DNA of 64,000 nt, taken from contig CM059577.1 in NCBI GenBank assembly GCA_030386875.1, forward strand, positions 23,013,038 to 23,077,037, read 5' to 3'. The DNA comes from Morinoia aosen (taxonomy: Eukaryota; Arthropoda; Malacostraca; Amphipoda; Talitridae). The notes below the pieces were generated by a model. It was not told where the DNA came from. It worked only from the letters and a program-made list of their open reading frames with translations, and searched no databases. Both the position numbers and the translations under genes were made by a program. Shown here piece by piece: positions 14,262 through 24,345 of this stretch. Position 1 is the stretch's first letter. Each line of letters begins with the position of its first letter.

Positions 14262-16140
14262 AGTTAGCACCTCACTTATTGGTTCAGTTATCACCTCACT
14301 CGTTACTTCAGTTATCACCTCACTCGTTACTTCAGTTATCACCTCACTTAATACTTCAGTTATCACCTCACTTATTACTTCAGTTATCACCTCACTCGTT
14401 ACTTCAGTTATCACCTCACTTATTACTTCAGTTATCACCTCACTCGTTACTTCAGTTATCACCTCACTTATTGCTTCAGTTATCACCTCACTCGTTACTT
14501 CAGTTATCACCTCACTTATTGCTTCAGTTATCACCTCACTCGTTACCTCAGTTATCACCTCACTTATTGCTTCAGTTATCACCTCACTTATTACTTCAGT
14601 TATCACCTCACTTATTGCTTCAGTTATCACCTCACTTATTGCTTCAGTTATCACCTCACTTATTACTTCAGTTATCACCACACTTATTACTTCAGTTATC
14701 ACCTCACTTATTGCTTCAGTTATCACCTCACTCGTTACTTCAGTTATCACCCCACGTATTGCTTCAGTTATCACCTCACTTATTACTTCAGTTGTCACCT
14801 TACTCGTTACTTCAGTTATCACCTCACTTATTGCTTCAGTTATCACCTCACTCGTGACTTCAGTTATCACCTCACTCGTTACTTCAGTTATCACCTCACT
14901 CGTTACTTCAGTTATCACCTCACTCGTTACTTCAGTTAGCACCTCACTTATTGGTTCAGTTATCACCTCACTCGTTACTTCAGTTATCACCTCACTCGTT
15001 ACTTCAGTTATCACCTCACTTAATACTTCAGTTATCACCTCACTTATTACTTCAGTTATCACCTCACTCGTTACTTCAGTTATCACCTCACTTATTACTT
15101 CAGTTATCACCTCACTCGTTACTTCAGTTATCACCTCACTTATTGCTTCAGTTATCACCTCACTCGTTACTTCAGTTATCACCTCACTTATTGCTTCAGT
15201 TATCACCTCACTCGTTACCTCAGTTATCACCTCACTTATTGCTTCAGTTATCACCTCACTTATTACTTCAGTTATCACCTCACTTATTGCTTCAGTTATC
15301 ACCTCACTTATTGCTTCAGTTATCACCTCACTTATTACTTCAGTTATCACCACACTTATTACTTCAGTTATCACCTCACTTATTGCTTCAGTTATCACCT
15401 CACTCGTTACTTCAGTTATCACCCCACGTATTGCTTCAGTTATCACCTCACTTATTACTTCAGTTGTCACCTTACTCGTTACTTCAGTTATCACCTCACT
15501 TATTGCTTCAGTTATCACCTCACTCGTTACTTCAGTTATCACCTCACTCGTTACTTCAGTTAGCACCTCACTTATTGGTTCAGTTATCACCTCACTCGTT
15601 ACTTCAGTTATCACCTCACTCGTTACTTCAGTTATCACCTCACTTAATACTTCAGTTATCACCTCACTTATTACTTCAGTTATCACCTCACTCGTTACTT
15701 CAGTTATCACCTCACTTATTACTTCAGTTATCACCTCACTCGTTACTTCAGTTATCACCTCACTTATTGCTTCAGTTATCACCTCACTCGTTACTTCAGT
15801 TATCACCTCACTTATTGCTTCAGTTATCACCTCACTCGTTACCTCAGTTATCACCTCACTTATTGCTTCAGTTATCACCTCACTTATTACTTCAGTTATC
15901 ACCTCACTTATTGCTTCAGTTATCACCTCACTTATTGCTTCAGTTATCACCTCACTTATTACTTCAGTTATCACCACACTTATTACTTCAGTTATCACCT
16001 CACTTATTGCTTCAGTTATCACCTCACTCGTTACTTCAGTTATCACCCCACGTATTGCTTCAGTTATCACCTCACTTATTACTTCAGTTGTCACCTTACT
16101 CGTTACTTCAGTTATCACCTCACTTATTGCTTCAGTTATC
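14262..16140. repeat. Higher-order repeat in the 24-bp array, about 672/624 bp, three copies
   Basis: The marker monomer cttattggttcag occurs with ggttcag at 14281, 14953 and 15577. The offsets are 672 bp (28 monomers) and 624 bp (26 monomers). Between markers the same series of variants recurs: cttaatac, gttacctcag, ccccacgtattgc and gttgtcaccttac. The third copy is two monomers shorter, consistent with unequal exchange. This is the most homogeneous end of the array and it sits beside the diverged right edge. Confidence 0.92.
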
Positions 16141-16165
16141 ACCTCACTTGTGAACTCAACTATTA

Positions 16166-17362
16166 CCTTAGCCATTTCATCAGTTCTTACTTCTGTCTCA
16201 TCATCAGATACATTGTAATATATATTCAGTGATTACAGATTTTCTTAAACTGCAAGTGGCACCATACCGCACCACCCGTCACCACACCTCACCTCACCTC
16301 GTTACCCTACTCATCACCACACAATACATCACACGACACATCACGCCGCTACAGTAACGCACCACACATCACCACACAACACATCGCATTACATATCACC
16401 ACACTAGAGCACTAAACCACAACTTACATCACCATACCATCTATTACCACACCACCCACCACCACACCACCCACCACCACACCACCACATCAGCTCACCA
16501 CTCATCACCAAACCAAATCCTCCACCGTCACTACTCTGCCACATCATTACCACATCACACATCATCATAGCACTTATCACCTCACATCAACACACAGCTA
16601 CACCACACATCAGTACATCACCCAACACCACACCACCGCACATCATCTCACCAACCATCATCACACATCGGCACAGCACCCATCATCAAAAATCAGCACA
16701 GAATCCATCTCCACATATCTACTGCACCCATCACCACACATCAGCGCATCACACATCAGCACACCACATCACCACACATCAGCACAACCCCCTTCACCCC
16801 CATCAGTACACCACCACATCACCGCCCATCACCACACATCAGTCCATCGCCACACATCGCCACATCACCACCCACTACCATACATCAGTGCAGCACCACA
16901 TCATCACCCATCATCACACATCAGCACACCACCACATCACCATGCATCACCACACAGCAGCTCACAGCACCACAGCACCCATCACCACACATCAACACAC
17001 CCCCACAGCACCACCCATCACCACACATCAGCCACTACCGCAGAACCACCCATCACCACACATCAGCACACCCCCACAGCATAACCCATCACAACGCATC
17101 AGCACATCACCCGTCACCCGACATCAGTACGCCACTACACATCAGCACAACACCACAGCACCACCCATCACCACACATCAGCACAGCACCTCAGCACCAC
17201 CCATCACCACACATCAGCACACCACCACATCACTACACATCAGTACAGCAGCACAACCCCACATCACCACACATCAGCACAGCACCACATCACCACCCGT
17301 CACCACACATCAGCACAGCACCACATCACCACACATCAGCACAGCACCACAGCACCACCAAT
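16166..17362. repeat. Diverged array edge followed by a degenerate AC-rich repeat
   Basis: From 16150 to about 16215 the 24-bp units decay to roughly 60 percent identity. From about 16255 the sequence is a degenerate C/A-rich repeat built on words such as atcaccacacatcagcac, with irregular 15-20 bp spacing. It becomes more regular toward 17150-17362. G is very scarce on the plus strand. Open frames here (H, T, P and S rich) follow from the composition. Confidence 0.8.
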
Positions 17363-17512
17363 AAATCTGCCGGCAGAGCAGCTGTCGCGGTTGTCCACTG
17401 ATGCCGGACAAACTTGCGCCCAAAAACAGCGTCGCAGCGACCAGCGCACGACAGCGAAAAAATTGTCCTGTAAACCTCGCTATCTGGGGAATGGGGGGAC
17501 GGGGAGGGGGGA

Positions 17513-17690
17513 GGGATGGGCTGGAAGGGGGTTAGTGACTGGGTAAAGTGGAGGGAAAACTAAAGGAGAAGAGGAAGGATGGGTTGGAAAGTGGGTTAGT
17601 GACAGGGTAAAGTGGAGGCAAAACTAAAGGAGAGGAGGACGGATGGGTTGGAAAGTGGGTTAGTGACAGGGTAAAGTGGAGGGAAAACTA
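17513..17690. repeat. About 63-bp tandem repeat, nearly three copies
   Basis: Copies start near 17514, 17578 and 17641 (ggatgggttgg, then gttagtgacagggtaaagtgg). The third copy is cut short just before the hAT-like element. The preceding 150 bp (17363-17512) is unique sequence ending in a G-rich run. Confidence 0.85.
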
Positions 17691-17729
17691 TGCGTTGGAA
17701 CCAGGGCTGCGGAGTCGGAGGAATAAATT

Positions 17730-17945
17730 TCCGACTCCGACTCCGACTCCGGCTCCACCTTCCCAGAATTTTGCGACTCCGACTCCGACTACACCTTTTA
17801 AGAATTTGGCTACTCCGACTCCGACTCCGACTCCGACTCCGACTCCACCTTATCAGAATTTGGCGACTCCGACTCCGACTCCACTTTTCCAGAATTTGGC
17901 GACTCCGACACCGACTCCGCCTATTCACAATTTTGTGAATCCAAC
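17730..17945. repeat. (CCGACT)n hexamer blocks, left end of the hAT-like element
   Basis: Runs of ccgact are separated by short spacers containing agaatttggcg-like words, giving a higher period of about 55-60 bp. The spacers differ in the number of hexamers between them. Confidence 0.9.
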
Positions 17946-17987
17946 TCCACCTATTCATAGTTTAAAGATGAATATTTTATTTCTTAA

Positions 17988-18040
17988 CTAGTGTACACGG
18001 ACCGTAAAAAATGACGGGATTCAATACCTTTCTTCAACAA
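17988..18040 (+). repeat. Dispersed repeat family A, fragment 1
   Basis: It begins ctagtgtacacggaccgt and continues through a tgacgggattcaat-like word. The same start occurs at 18648 and 48924. Only the first 50 bases or so are clearly shared here. Confidence 0.6.
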
Positions 18041-18647
18041 ATTTTCGTTTGAGTGGAGTTTCCATGCTTAAGCTTATTCCAAAGGTAGCTTAACTTTCTT
18101 ATTGGAGTAATAAACACTCAGAACACAGTATTTTTGAGCCGCAAGAGAAACAGTTATAACCATTCGTGTCGTATCCTCGATACAGAAATTCAGCATTACT
18201 GACAGCAACTGCGAGCCTTTGCATGTATATTGTAGTATTCAATAAAGTGTATTGTATTACAGTATATTGTAATATACAATAGAGCATATTGTAATATGCA
18301 ATACAGTACATTGTAATAATCAATACCCTGCCGAACTCGGTATCCACAATGCGAACTCGAGTATATAAGGCTCTGAATCTCTATAATTGTTTTGAAAGTG
18401 AATTATTATAGAGCACTTGTACAGCGAAAATGAGTGTATTAATTGACCGTGAACTGAAACCAAGACCGCCAATGCTAATTTCTTCCTATCGATTCTTAAG
18501 AGCGTGACACGAAACGTATCAATAAACACACGATGGTCGTTCTTCGTAGTAAACGGTTGCAGGTGTTGAAAGCTGTGCATATGTCCATTATATTCTTTAT
18601 TAACGAACGAGTTATAAATTGACAACAGAATGTAAATAATCAAGATA
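18041..18647. other. AT-rich sequence inside the hAT-like element
   Basis: I recognise no gene. It contains a short tandem repeat at 18259-18325, where three imperfect copies of a 22-bp unit (attgtaatatacaata type) are partly self-complementary. The remainder is unique AT-rich DNA with short spurious frames. Confidence 0.6.
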
Positions 18648-19148
18648 CTAGTGTACATGATTGGTCAAAAATGACGGAATTCAATGGTATCGTTTTAAAA
18701 AAAATCTCAAGATATAGATGGCAAACAAATATATCCATTGTAATAGTACCTGCGATTAAAATACAGTATTCTCGTACTTGTGCACTGGTAAAACTCGTAT
18801 CACAGATACGGTCATTAAGCATCTTTAAGAACGTCACAGACGCACACACCAACCAAGCAAGCAACAACTGTGAATTATAATTTAAATTATTGTCGGCCAA
18901 GAATTTTTTTGAAAAATTGCCATACATTTTTACTGCGATAAGCCGCATTTTCTTGAAAATGGATTCGATTTTCACACAATGTTTTTTACTTATAAACAAA
19001 AGTGAGCAGATGGCAAGTTTTTCATATTATTTCAATGGTATTTATGATACTGTCCAAGCAAGCAGATTCTCATTGTAATAACATAGGGGGAATTACGCAC
19101 GAGAACATATACTTATTTATAAATTGACAGACACCTGGATTTTCATTA
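18648..19148 (+). repeat. Dispersed repeat family A, fragment 2
   Basis: It shares an ordered series of words with 48924-49262: ctagtgtacatga, atggcaaacaaatat, atcacagatacggtca, a ccaaccaa run, acataggg, ttatttat and acacctgg. The mariner-like element at 19151 is inserted close to its right end; after removal of that element the flanks resemble the uninterrupted copy at 49250. An inverted partial copy of the right end lies at 19930-20035. Confidence 0.75.
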
Positions 19149-19150
19149 TA

Positions 19151-19927
19151 CCGGGTGCCCCACAAAAATGTCCCCGATTTTTAATTAATTATATCTCCGC
19201 TTTAAATTAACATATTTGCATTGTCTTTTTTCACAATGTAGTAAATTTTGTTTCCTTTTCGAATAATTTAAATTTTTGAAAATTGGTTGAATAACCACTT
19301 TACAATGATCAATTTACTGAAAAAGGTAGAAAAACTAATTGTTCAAACGAAAAGTTTTTAAAAAAATATTGATATTCTTCCTTATTTTGTACATTCCATG
19401 GAACCGATAAAAACAAAAATATAAAAGAGTAATAAATCTTTACCGTATATAAAGTTTAAACAAATAAAGTAATTTAGTATTCTTCGACATACCCTCCATT
19501 TCTCTCAAGGCAAGTATTACTTCTAGCCACCATTGAACGAAGAGTTTTAAGCATTATTTCACCGTTTTCTTTCAGTTCTTCAAACATTATTATTGAAAAC
19601 ACTTGAAACTCGAAACCTCTCAGAGGGCTTAAATACTTGGTGGTATGTAGGATATATCGTTATAAAATTAATCTTAACAGCAGGTATTGAGAAATGAAGA
19701 AGAACACCAGTGTTGTTAAAACTTTCCCTTTGAACAATTAGTTTTTCTACCCCTTTCAGTAAATCGATAATTGTGAAGTGGTTATTCGACCGATTTTAAA
19801 AAACCTAAATTATTCGAAAAGGAAACAAAATTTACTTCATTGTTAATAAAAGACTATTAAAATACGTTCATTTAAAGCGGAGATATTATCAAATAAAAAG
19901 TCGGGGGCATTTTTGTGGGAGACCCGG
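19151..19927 (-). mobile_element. Mariner/Tc1-like element, internally deleted, long terminal inverted repeats
   Basis: The ends read ccgggtgccccacaaaaatg on the left and, in reverse, ccgggtctcccacaaaaatg on the right. TA stands outside both (19149-19150, 19928-19929), as expected for the Tc1/mariner superfamily. The inverted repeats are long and diverged, about 235 bp each (19151-19385 and about 19690-19927). The middle carries only the C-terminal end of a transposase reading frame on the minus strand. At 777 bp, shorter than a full element of about 1.3 kb, it cannot encode a complete transposase. Confidence 0.88.
19474..19590 (-). pseudogene. C-terminal scrap of a mariner-like transposase
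   Basis: Minus-strand translation ends MVARSNTCLERNGGYVEEY followed by stop. The pattern of a basic stretch, then C-x-x-x-NGG and an acidic/aromatic end resembles the terminal segment of insect mariner-type transposases. The catalytic DD(E/D) residues lie upstream and are absent. Assignment rests on motif resemblance alone. Confidence 0.6.
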
Positions 19928-19929
19928 TA

Positions 19930-20035
19930 TAGTGTTGATTGTTCTTATACAATAAAAGGGCAGGTGTCTCCTTTAAACTAATAAATAAATAGGTTTAGGT
20001 ATTTCGTGAGCGTAATCTTTCCTATGTTAATACTT
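19930..20035 (-). repeat. Inverted partial copy of the right end of dispersed repeat family A
   Basis: Read on the minus strand it gives taacataggaaagattacgc, a ctatttatttatt run and gacacctg followed by a tttta tract. These match, in order, the end of the copy at 19080-19148 and of the copy at 49170-49262. Confidence 0.65.
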
Positions 20036-20239
20036 TGGAATTTTAGGTTTTAAAACGTAAGGGCAACTGTTCGAACATTTATTTCAAATACAGAAGAACT
20101 TCAAGGGAACAACAGCAAGTCGTTTCCTGAGATGCGGAAAAAGAGAAACAGCACCCAAGTTAGGCGGATCTTGAGGATTTCAACAGTACGCACAGCAGCG
20201 TCCTCTGTAGTATAATTTATTATGATTAAGTATAATTTA

Positions 20240-20440
20240 TTATTAAATTCCTTTAAAATGGAGACCAAAAATCTTCTTTAACGCAAGGTTAGTTTTTAAA
20301 AACGAAACTCCCTAAAAAAACTCCCAAAACGAAACTCCCTTTAAAAAAACTCCCTATTTTTATTATTAAATTCCTTTAAAATGGAGACCGAAAATCTTCT
20401 TTAACGCAAGGTTAGTTTTTAAAACGATACTCGCTAAAAA
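20240..20440. repeat. Tandem duplication, about 123 bp, two copies
   Basis: The block beginning ttattaaattcctttaaaa starts at 20240 and again at 20363, with few differences. Between them lie shorter aaaactccc repeats. The remaining interval to about 21390 is unique AT-rich sequence in which I recognise nothing. Confidence 0.85.
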
Positions 20441-21399
20441 TAGAAGACGACCAATGGACGCGGCCGGTCATCAGCACAGTACTCCGGTAGGAAATTTTAG
20501 AGGCGTTCCGAATAGAGAGATACAGAGTTTTAAGATGTCTGGTCGCCGACTAGCTGAATATCGAATCGTATTGCAAGATTGCACATAGCACTAAAATTTT
20601 AACAATTAATTAATAATTAATTACCTTAAATAATAAGTGCCTATTCAAGACGCTGCGAGAACCGGGTCGGAGAGTTTAAGTAGCAGAAAGAGACTTCTTT
20701 TTACGCAAGAGAAATAAGTTATAGGTACCAGACCCACTTTTATAATATTAAAAGGGCGACATGCTGCCCAAGCAGAGTAAGCTCAAAGATAATCTAGTTA
20801 GTGAACGCTAAAGCGTCACGAGTAATGTTAATTTAAGCGATTTAAGGTTAATACAGGTCTGGTAAAAGCTTAAACATGCTTAATTATAGAAAGTTTATAT
20901 TTAAACACAAAAAATAAAAATATAAGAAGCAGTTAAAAACAAAAAAATGAAGAACAGAAAGAACTAATTTCAACAGTTTCAAATTCTTGTCTGTGAACTA
21001 AGAGAGGCCAACTGAAGAAAACTTTTTCTTCCACAAAACCGCAATCAGAAATACGAAAGATTTTCAACAGGAAATTTCAATGAACAAATAAAATTGGCTG
21101 TCCATCTTTGTTGGTTGGTCTGTCTCCTTTTCACGCTCATATAGATGTTCAATGACTGTATTTGTGATGCGAACGTCACCAGTGCACAAGTACTAGAATA
21201 TTTTAATCGCGGGTACTATTAGTATGGAAATATTTCTTTATGATCCACAACTGGAGGATTTGTATAAAGACAACATTGAATCCCGTCATTTACGACGTCG
21301 TGTACGCAATTATGTATAATGAGTGTTTCAGAACACGAGGCACAAAATTGCACATGAAGTAGAAAATGACCAAATACACAATTTTTGTTCTATGAAATT

Positions 21400-21715
21400 T
21401 TCCCCAAAAAACTCGGGGTTGTGAGGTATTAGCTGTTTATTGTTTTAAACGATGCAGCCACTGCAATTCTGGCCATAAGATCTTCCTCAGACTCAATGGG
21501 TGTAGCATAAACAAGGCTCTTTACCTGTCCAAATAATGAAATCGAGTGGAGTCCTGTCAGGAGATCTATAGGAGGTCATGTAACTAGAACATTTCGCCCG
21601 ATCAACGTAAATTCAAAATAAATATTGCGAGTAATTTCGTCATTAAATTTCATCCTTTAAAGCAATAAACGGCTAATATCTCAATGTCTCTTTCTTCGGA
21701 AAATTTAACCTGAAA
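21400..21715 (-). mobile_element. Mariner-like element remnant with inverted arms
   Basis: A transposase C-terminus on the minus strand (21440-21585) is flanked by inverted similarity. The left arm carries gaaattttcc and gaggtattagctgtttattg; the right arm, read in reverse, carries taaattttcc and gagatattagccgtttattg. The arms are imperfect and I could not fix outer ends or a TA target site. Confidence 0.65.
21440..21585 (-). pseudogene. Mariner-type transposase C-terminal fragment, frameshifted
   Basis: The minus strand translates as YRSPDRTPLDFIIW in one frame. After a frameshift it continues VYATPIESEEDLMARIAVAA and then reaches a stop. SPDLTPLDFFLW followed by TPIESEEDL-type sequence is a familiar segment of insect mariner/Tc1 transposases, in which the SPDLTPLD aspartate is catalytic. 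The catalytic-region aspartate is still visible, but the frame break and lack of upstream sequence make this a dead fragment. Confidence 0.85.
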
Positions 21716-21716
21716 A

Positions 21717-21870
21717 CTAGCAGTCTTTATGTACCAGACCATAGCTTCAGGTTTTGGCAAAGACTACTCATTGGCAATGAATCATAACCTAAAGACTAGA
21801 AATATTTATGATCAGAACATAACTTTAAGTTTCTGAAAAGACTGGTCATTATCAATCAATGCATCATTAA
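21717..21870. repeat. Diverged tandem duplication, about 80 bp, two copies
   Basis: Two consecutive segments share actag, tttatg, cagaacata/cagaccata, a ttcaggttttg-like word and actggtcatt. The second copy has drifted to roughly 70 percent similarity. From 21871 to 22344 I see only unique AT-rich sequence. Confidence 0.6.
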
Positions 21871-22344
21871 GAGCGTACAGAGTTACCACTCCTTATGTGA
21901 GTGCAATGTATTGCATCAGCTGAAATGTTCTACAAGTTACTTGCAACACATTTAATAATATTTTCTACTTCCTATGTATTAACTGAAGGAGAAATGAACG
22001 AAACAAAAATATGCAGAATGAATTTGCAATGCTTTCAATTACTAATTCTTCATTTTTAACTATAAAATATGCATCATTACTCCAGTACAATTACATTTCT
22101 TTCTCGTATGTATCATATGCATACAGGTATGCAAACCCACAATGACTAGATAACAATGACGGTATTAGGTGATAGGTATAAATACGCTGATTCAAACTTA
22201 AATCAAAATAATCAACAAAAACGTTGCGTATTTTTTAGATTTTCTGCAAAGTATTCTAACTCTGTATTGTTTACTTTCGGTTTTAAACAATTATATATAA
22301 TTTTTAGCCAAAATTAGAATCGAAGACAGCAAAAAAAACAACTT

Positions 22345-22520
22345 CAACCTCGACTCCACCACATCCGAATGAACGACTCCGACTTCGACTCCACCACATT
22401 CGGAAAAGCGACTCCGACTCCGACTCTGACTCCACCACACTTCAGAGAAGCGACTCCGACTCCGACTCCACCCTAAAACATGCGACTCCGACTCCCGACT
22501 CCGACTCCGACTCCGACACT
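22345..22520. repeat. (CCGACT)n hexamer blocks, right end of the hAT-like element
   Basis: ccgact runs separated by ccaccacattcgg-like spacers run up to the CACTCTG end of the element. They lie in the same orientation as the left block, so hexamer expansion affects both subterminal regions but not as a simple inverted repeat. Confidence 0.88.
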
Positions 22521-22531
22521 CTGGTTGGAAC

Positions 22532-23352
22532 GCTTTGAGGTGAACGACAGACTAGGCGATTCCAAGCATTTTGTGATGTCCCTCATTTTAAGTTCGAACA
22601 AATATAGTGGAAAGTGGTGCAGAGGCAGCGTTGTGAAATATAGATATGAAAAATGACTTTCTGTTTTCTTTCTTCACTGAATGCGTCACTTTATAATAAC
22701 GTGTTGTTACCAATTATGATATACATTTTTTCATTCTCAGATAACCTTATGAGAAAAGAGGGAAACGCTAGCTCATTGAGATATATTTTACCCTCTCTCC
22801 TTATACACATCCAGAGGGGCTGCTTCTTTCGGGAAAATGTACGGCATAGATAGGAAATTTTACCACGTGCCCTCCTTCCAGAGTGTCCCGCTCTTCGGGA
22901 TTGTCCCGCAAACAAAAAGAAAATTACAATCTCAGAGGAAAAATAAAGTAGGAAACCTGAGAGCAGTCAATTTTGGATATATGATCTTGGCTTGAGTCTG
23001 CGTTGGATTATTTACGTTCCTGTTCCAACCAGTTTATGTTATAGACGATTTTCGAGCCTTAAAATGTGATTAAAATGTTAAACTTTACTAGCAAACTTGA
23101 ATTTTCTAAGCTTGTAGTTTTATTTCAGTGTCAAAGCGGCTTCAATTAGTGATAAGATCACTGAGTGACGGAAAAATTTAGATAGATGCACCAGTTCGGT
23201 CCTATAAGAGTCGTAGATGCACTAATGGATAAAATCAAGTAATGATTTGCACTGTAAGGTTACATACTCTTTAAATAACACTCTAAGGTTTGAAATCCTA
23301 TCACGAATACCATAGAGTTATCACGTTAAGTTGTATGTAGGATATCACTCTA
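22532..23352. other. Unique AT-rich spacer
   Basis: No recognisable gene. Short frames near 22650-22915 on both strands have no motif I can name and no coding-like composition. Confidence 0.5.
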
Positions 23353-23443
23353 TGACCTTCACTCTATCGCAGCATGACCTTCACTCTATCGCAGCACGAC
23401 CTTCACTCTATCGCAGCACGCCCTTCACTCTATCGCAGCATGA
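23353..23443. repeat. 22-bp tandem repeat, four copies
   Basis: The unit is gaccttcactctatcgcagc plus two variable bases, repeated four times with one or two differences each. It lies in unique sequence with no obvious link to the other arrays. Confidence 0.92.
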
Positions 23444-23561
23444 TCCCATTAACCGCAGGGAGGCTCGTCCTGCTCTGAAAAGAAATCAAATTGTGGCAAC
23501 TCGGACAACACAAAATCGATCGCGTCTCGACTTGCCCTCATGCAAGCGAGGGCTCTAGACG

Positions 23562-23764
23562 CAGGGGTCGGCAAACTTTCTAACCCGTCGATCCCTTCAT
23601 AGTATATTTGTATTTACATCGACCCCCTCCATGCACACACACACATACAAATACGTGTAAACAATATTGAACCATTATTGACATTTTTGATGGCCGCAAA
23701 TAAAGAGAAATGTTATGAAACGTCAACCCCCAGGGGTCGATATCGACCACTTTGGCGATCCCTG
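23562..23764. mobile_element. Small hAT-like MITE, about 203 bp
   Basis: The left end caggggtcggcaaacttt and the right end ccactttggcgatccctg form an imperfect terminal inverted repeat of the classic hAT form. The left flank ctctagac and right flank ggctagag share five of eight positions and fit the nTCTAGAn target preference known for some hAT groups, so this is probably an aged target duplication. There is no coding capacity. Confidence 0.8.
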
Positions 23765-24153
23765 CCGGCTAGAGCAAGGTATTTCCGGGTGTTGGTCGAA
23801 ATGCTACTTGCTAGTAAAATTTAACTTAATTAATGAAATGTGATTCTATTTGAAAGTATTGGATCATCCGTGATCCTGTGCGTCTAGTCACTCACATTTG
23901 CAGGGCCAAGCTTAGAGGAAGCAGCTACGTTATCGGTTATTTATAAATGAGGTGGATGACGGTGCAAGAAATACTTCATTTCGCTTTAAAGGACATTGAA
24001 TGCAATTTTTCTGTACCGAAATCAAGCGAGGAAAATAATGAAACCCTCGTGTCTTCAAGTCGGAACGATATTTAAACCAGTCCAAGAACATCAGTTCTGC
24101 TTTGCTGAAAAGGTTTTTAATCATTTTATTTAATTGCATCTATTGTTTTCTTA
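23765..24153. other. Unique spacer
   Basis: No recognisable gene. A minus-strand frame of 69 codons at 23930-24139 has no motif I can identify. Confidence 0.5.
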
Positions 24154-24345
24154 GCACGCTAATCGCAAAAAGTTAAACTGAAATTTAATTTTAAACTCAA
24201 ACTCAAAGTCAATTTAATTAGGCAACTTTGAAAATAGTAAACATTAACGGGATAGTACCTTCATTTAGCTTTAGTTGTTTGTGAAAATTGAGTTTGTGAC
24301 TACTTGTCGGTCAGAAGCATCATGAAAATCCCCTCTGTGGCTACC
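24154..24345 (+). repeat. Dispersed repeat family B, copy 1
   Basis: It shares ordered words with 55279-55465: aactcaaa, aaagtcaattt, a gaaa...aaac stretch, ccttcattt, aaattgagtttgt and catcatgaaaatcccc. Similarity is moderate, so the copies are old. The family is unassigned. Confidence 0.65.

Larger units (their letters stand above)
1..16165. repeat. 24-bp minisatellite/satellite array, about 670 copies
   Basis: The unit reads acttcagttatcacctcac followed by ttatt or tcgtt, repeated head to tail from the first base of the window, so the true left edge lies outside. The two dominant variants are ttatt/tcgtt at the unit end and actt/gctt at the unit start. Rarer variants are shared between distant copies (cacac for cctcac, aactc, gttagc, gtaatc, ttaag). 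One extra base near 1729-1735 shifts the array phase by +1, and a lost base near 5480 restores it. Because 24 is divisible by 3 and the unit has no stop in several frames, long open frames appear on both strands (8-residue periods such as TSVITSLI on plus and SEVITEVI on minus). TCA-to-TAA changes interrupt them near 1636, 2308, 2404, 3220, 4588, 5643 and 10035. I treat the array as non-coding. Confidence 0.97.
17702..22523. mobile_element. hAT-like DNA transposon, decayed or non-autonomous composite, with perfect 8-bp target duplication
   Basis: The left end reads cagggctgcggagtcgg. The right end, read in reverse, is cagagtgtcggagtcgg. GTTGGAAC stands directly outside both ends, at 17694-17701 and 22524-22531. 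Terminal CAGGG-type repeats with an 8-bp target duplication are the hallmark of hAT elements. Both ends continue into (CCGACT)n-rich blocks. The 4.8-kb interior contains a nested mariner-like element, a second mariner remnant, dispersed repeats and unique AT-rich sequence. No open frame resembles a hAT transposase, so mobility would have depended on an enzyme supplied elsewhere. I infer a single insertion unit; two nearby insertions with chance-matching flanks are unlikely with eight identical bases. Confidence 0.8.

Noticed and set aside
5643..16175. Minus-strand frames of 1459 and 2046 codons (SEVITEVI repeats) as giant repeat proteins
   Set aside because: The unit length is a multiple of 3 and the unit has no stop, so openness is expected. 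The main variants cause non-synonymous changes in this frame and stops occur at several units (5643, 10035).
16888..17364. 158-codon H/T-rich plus-strand protein
   Set aside because: It lies in a degenerate AC-rich repeat and its composition explains the frame.
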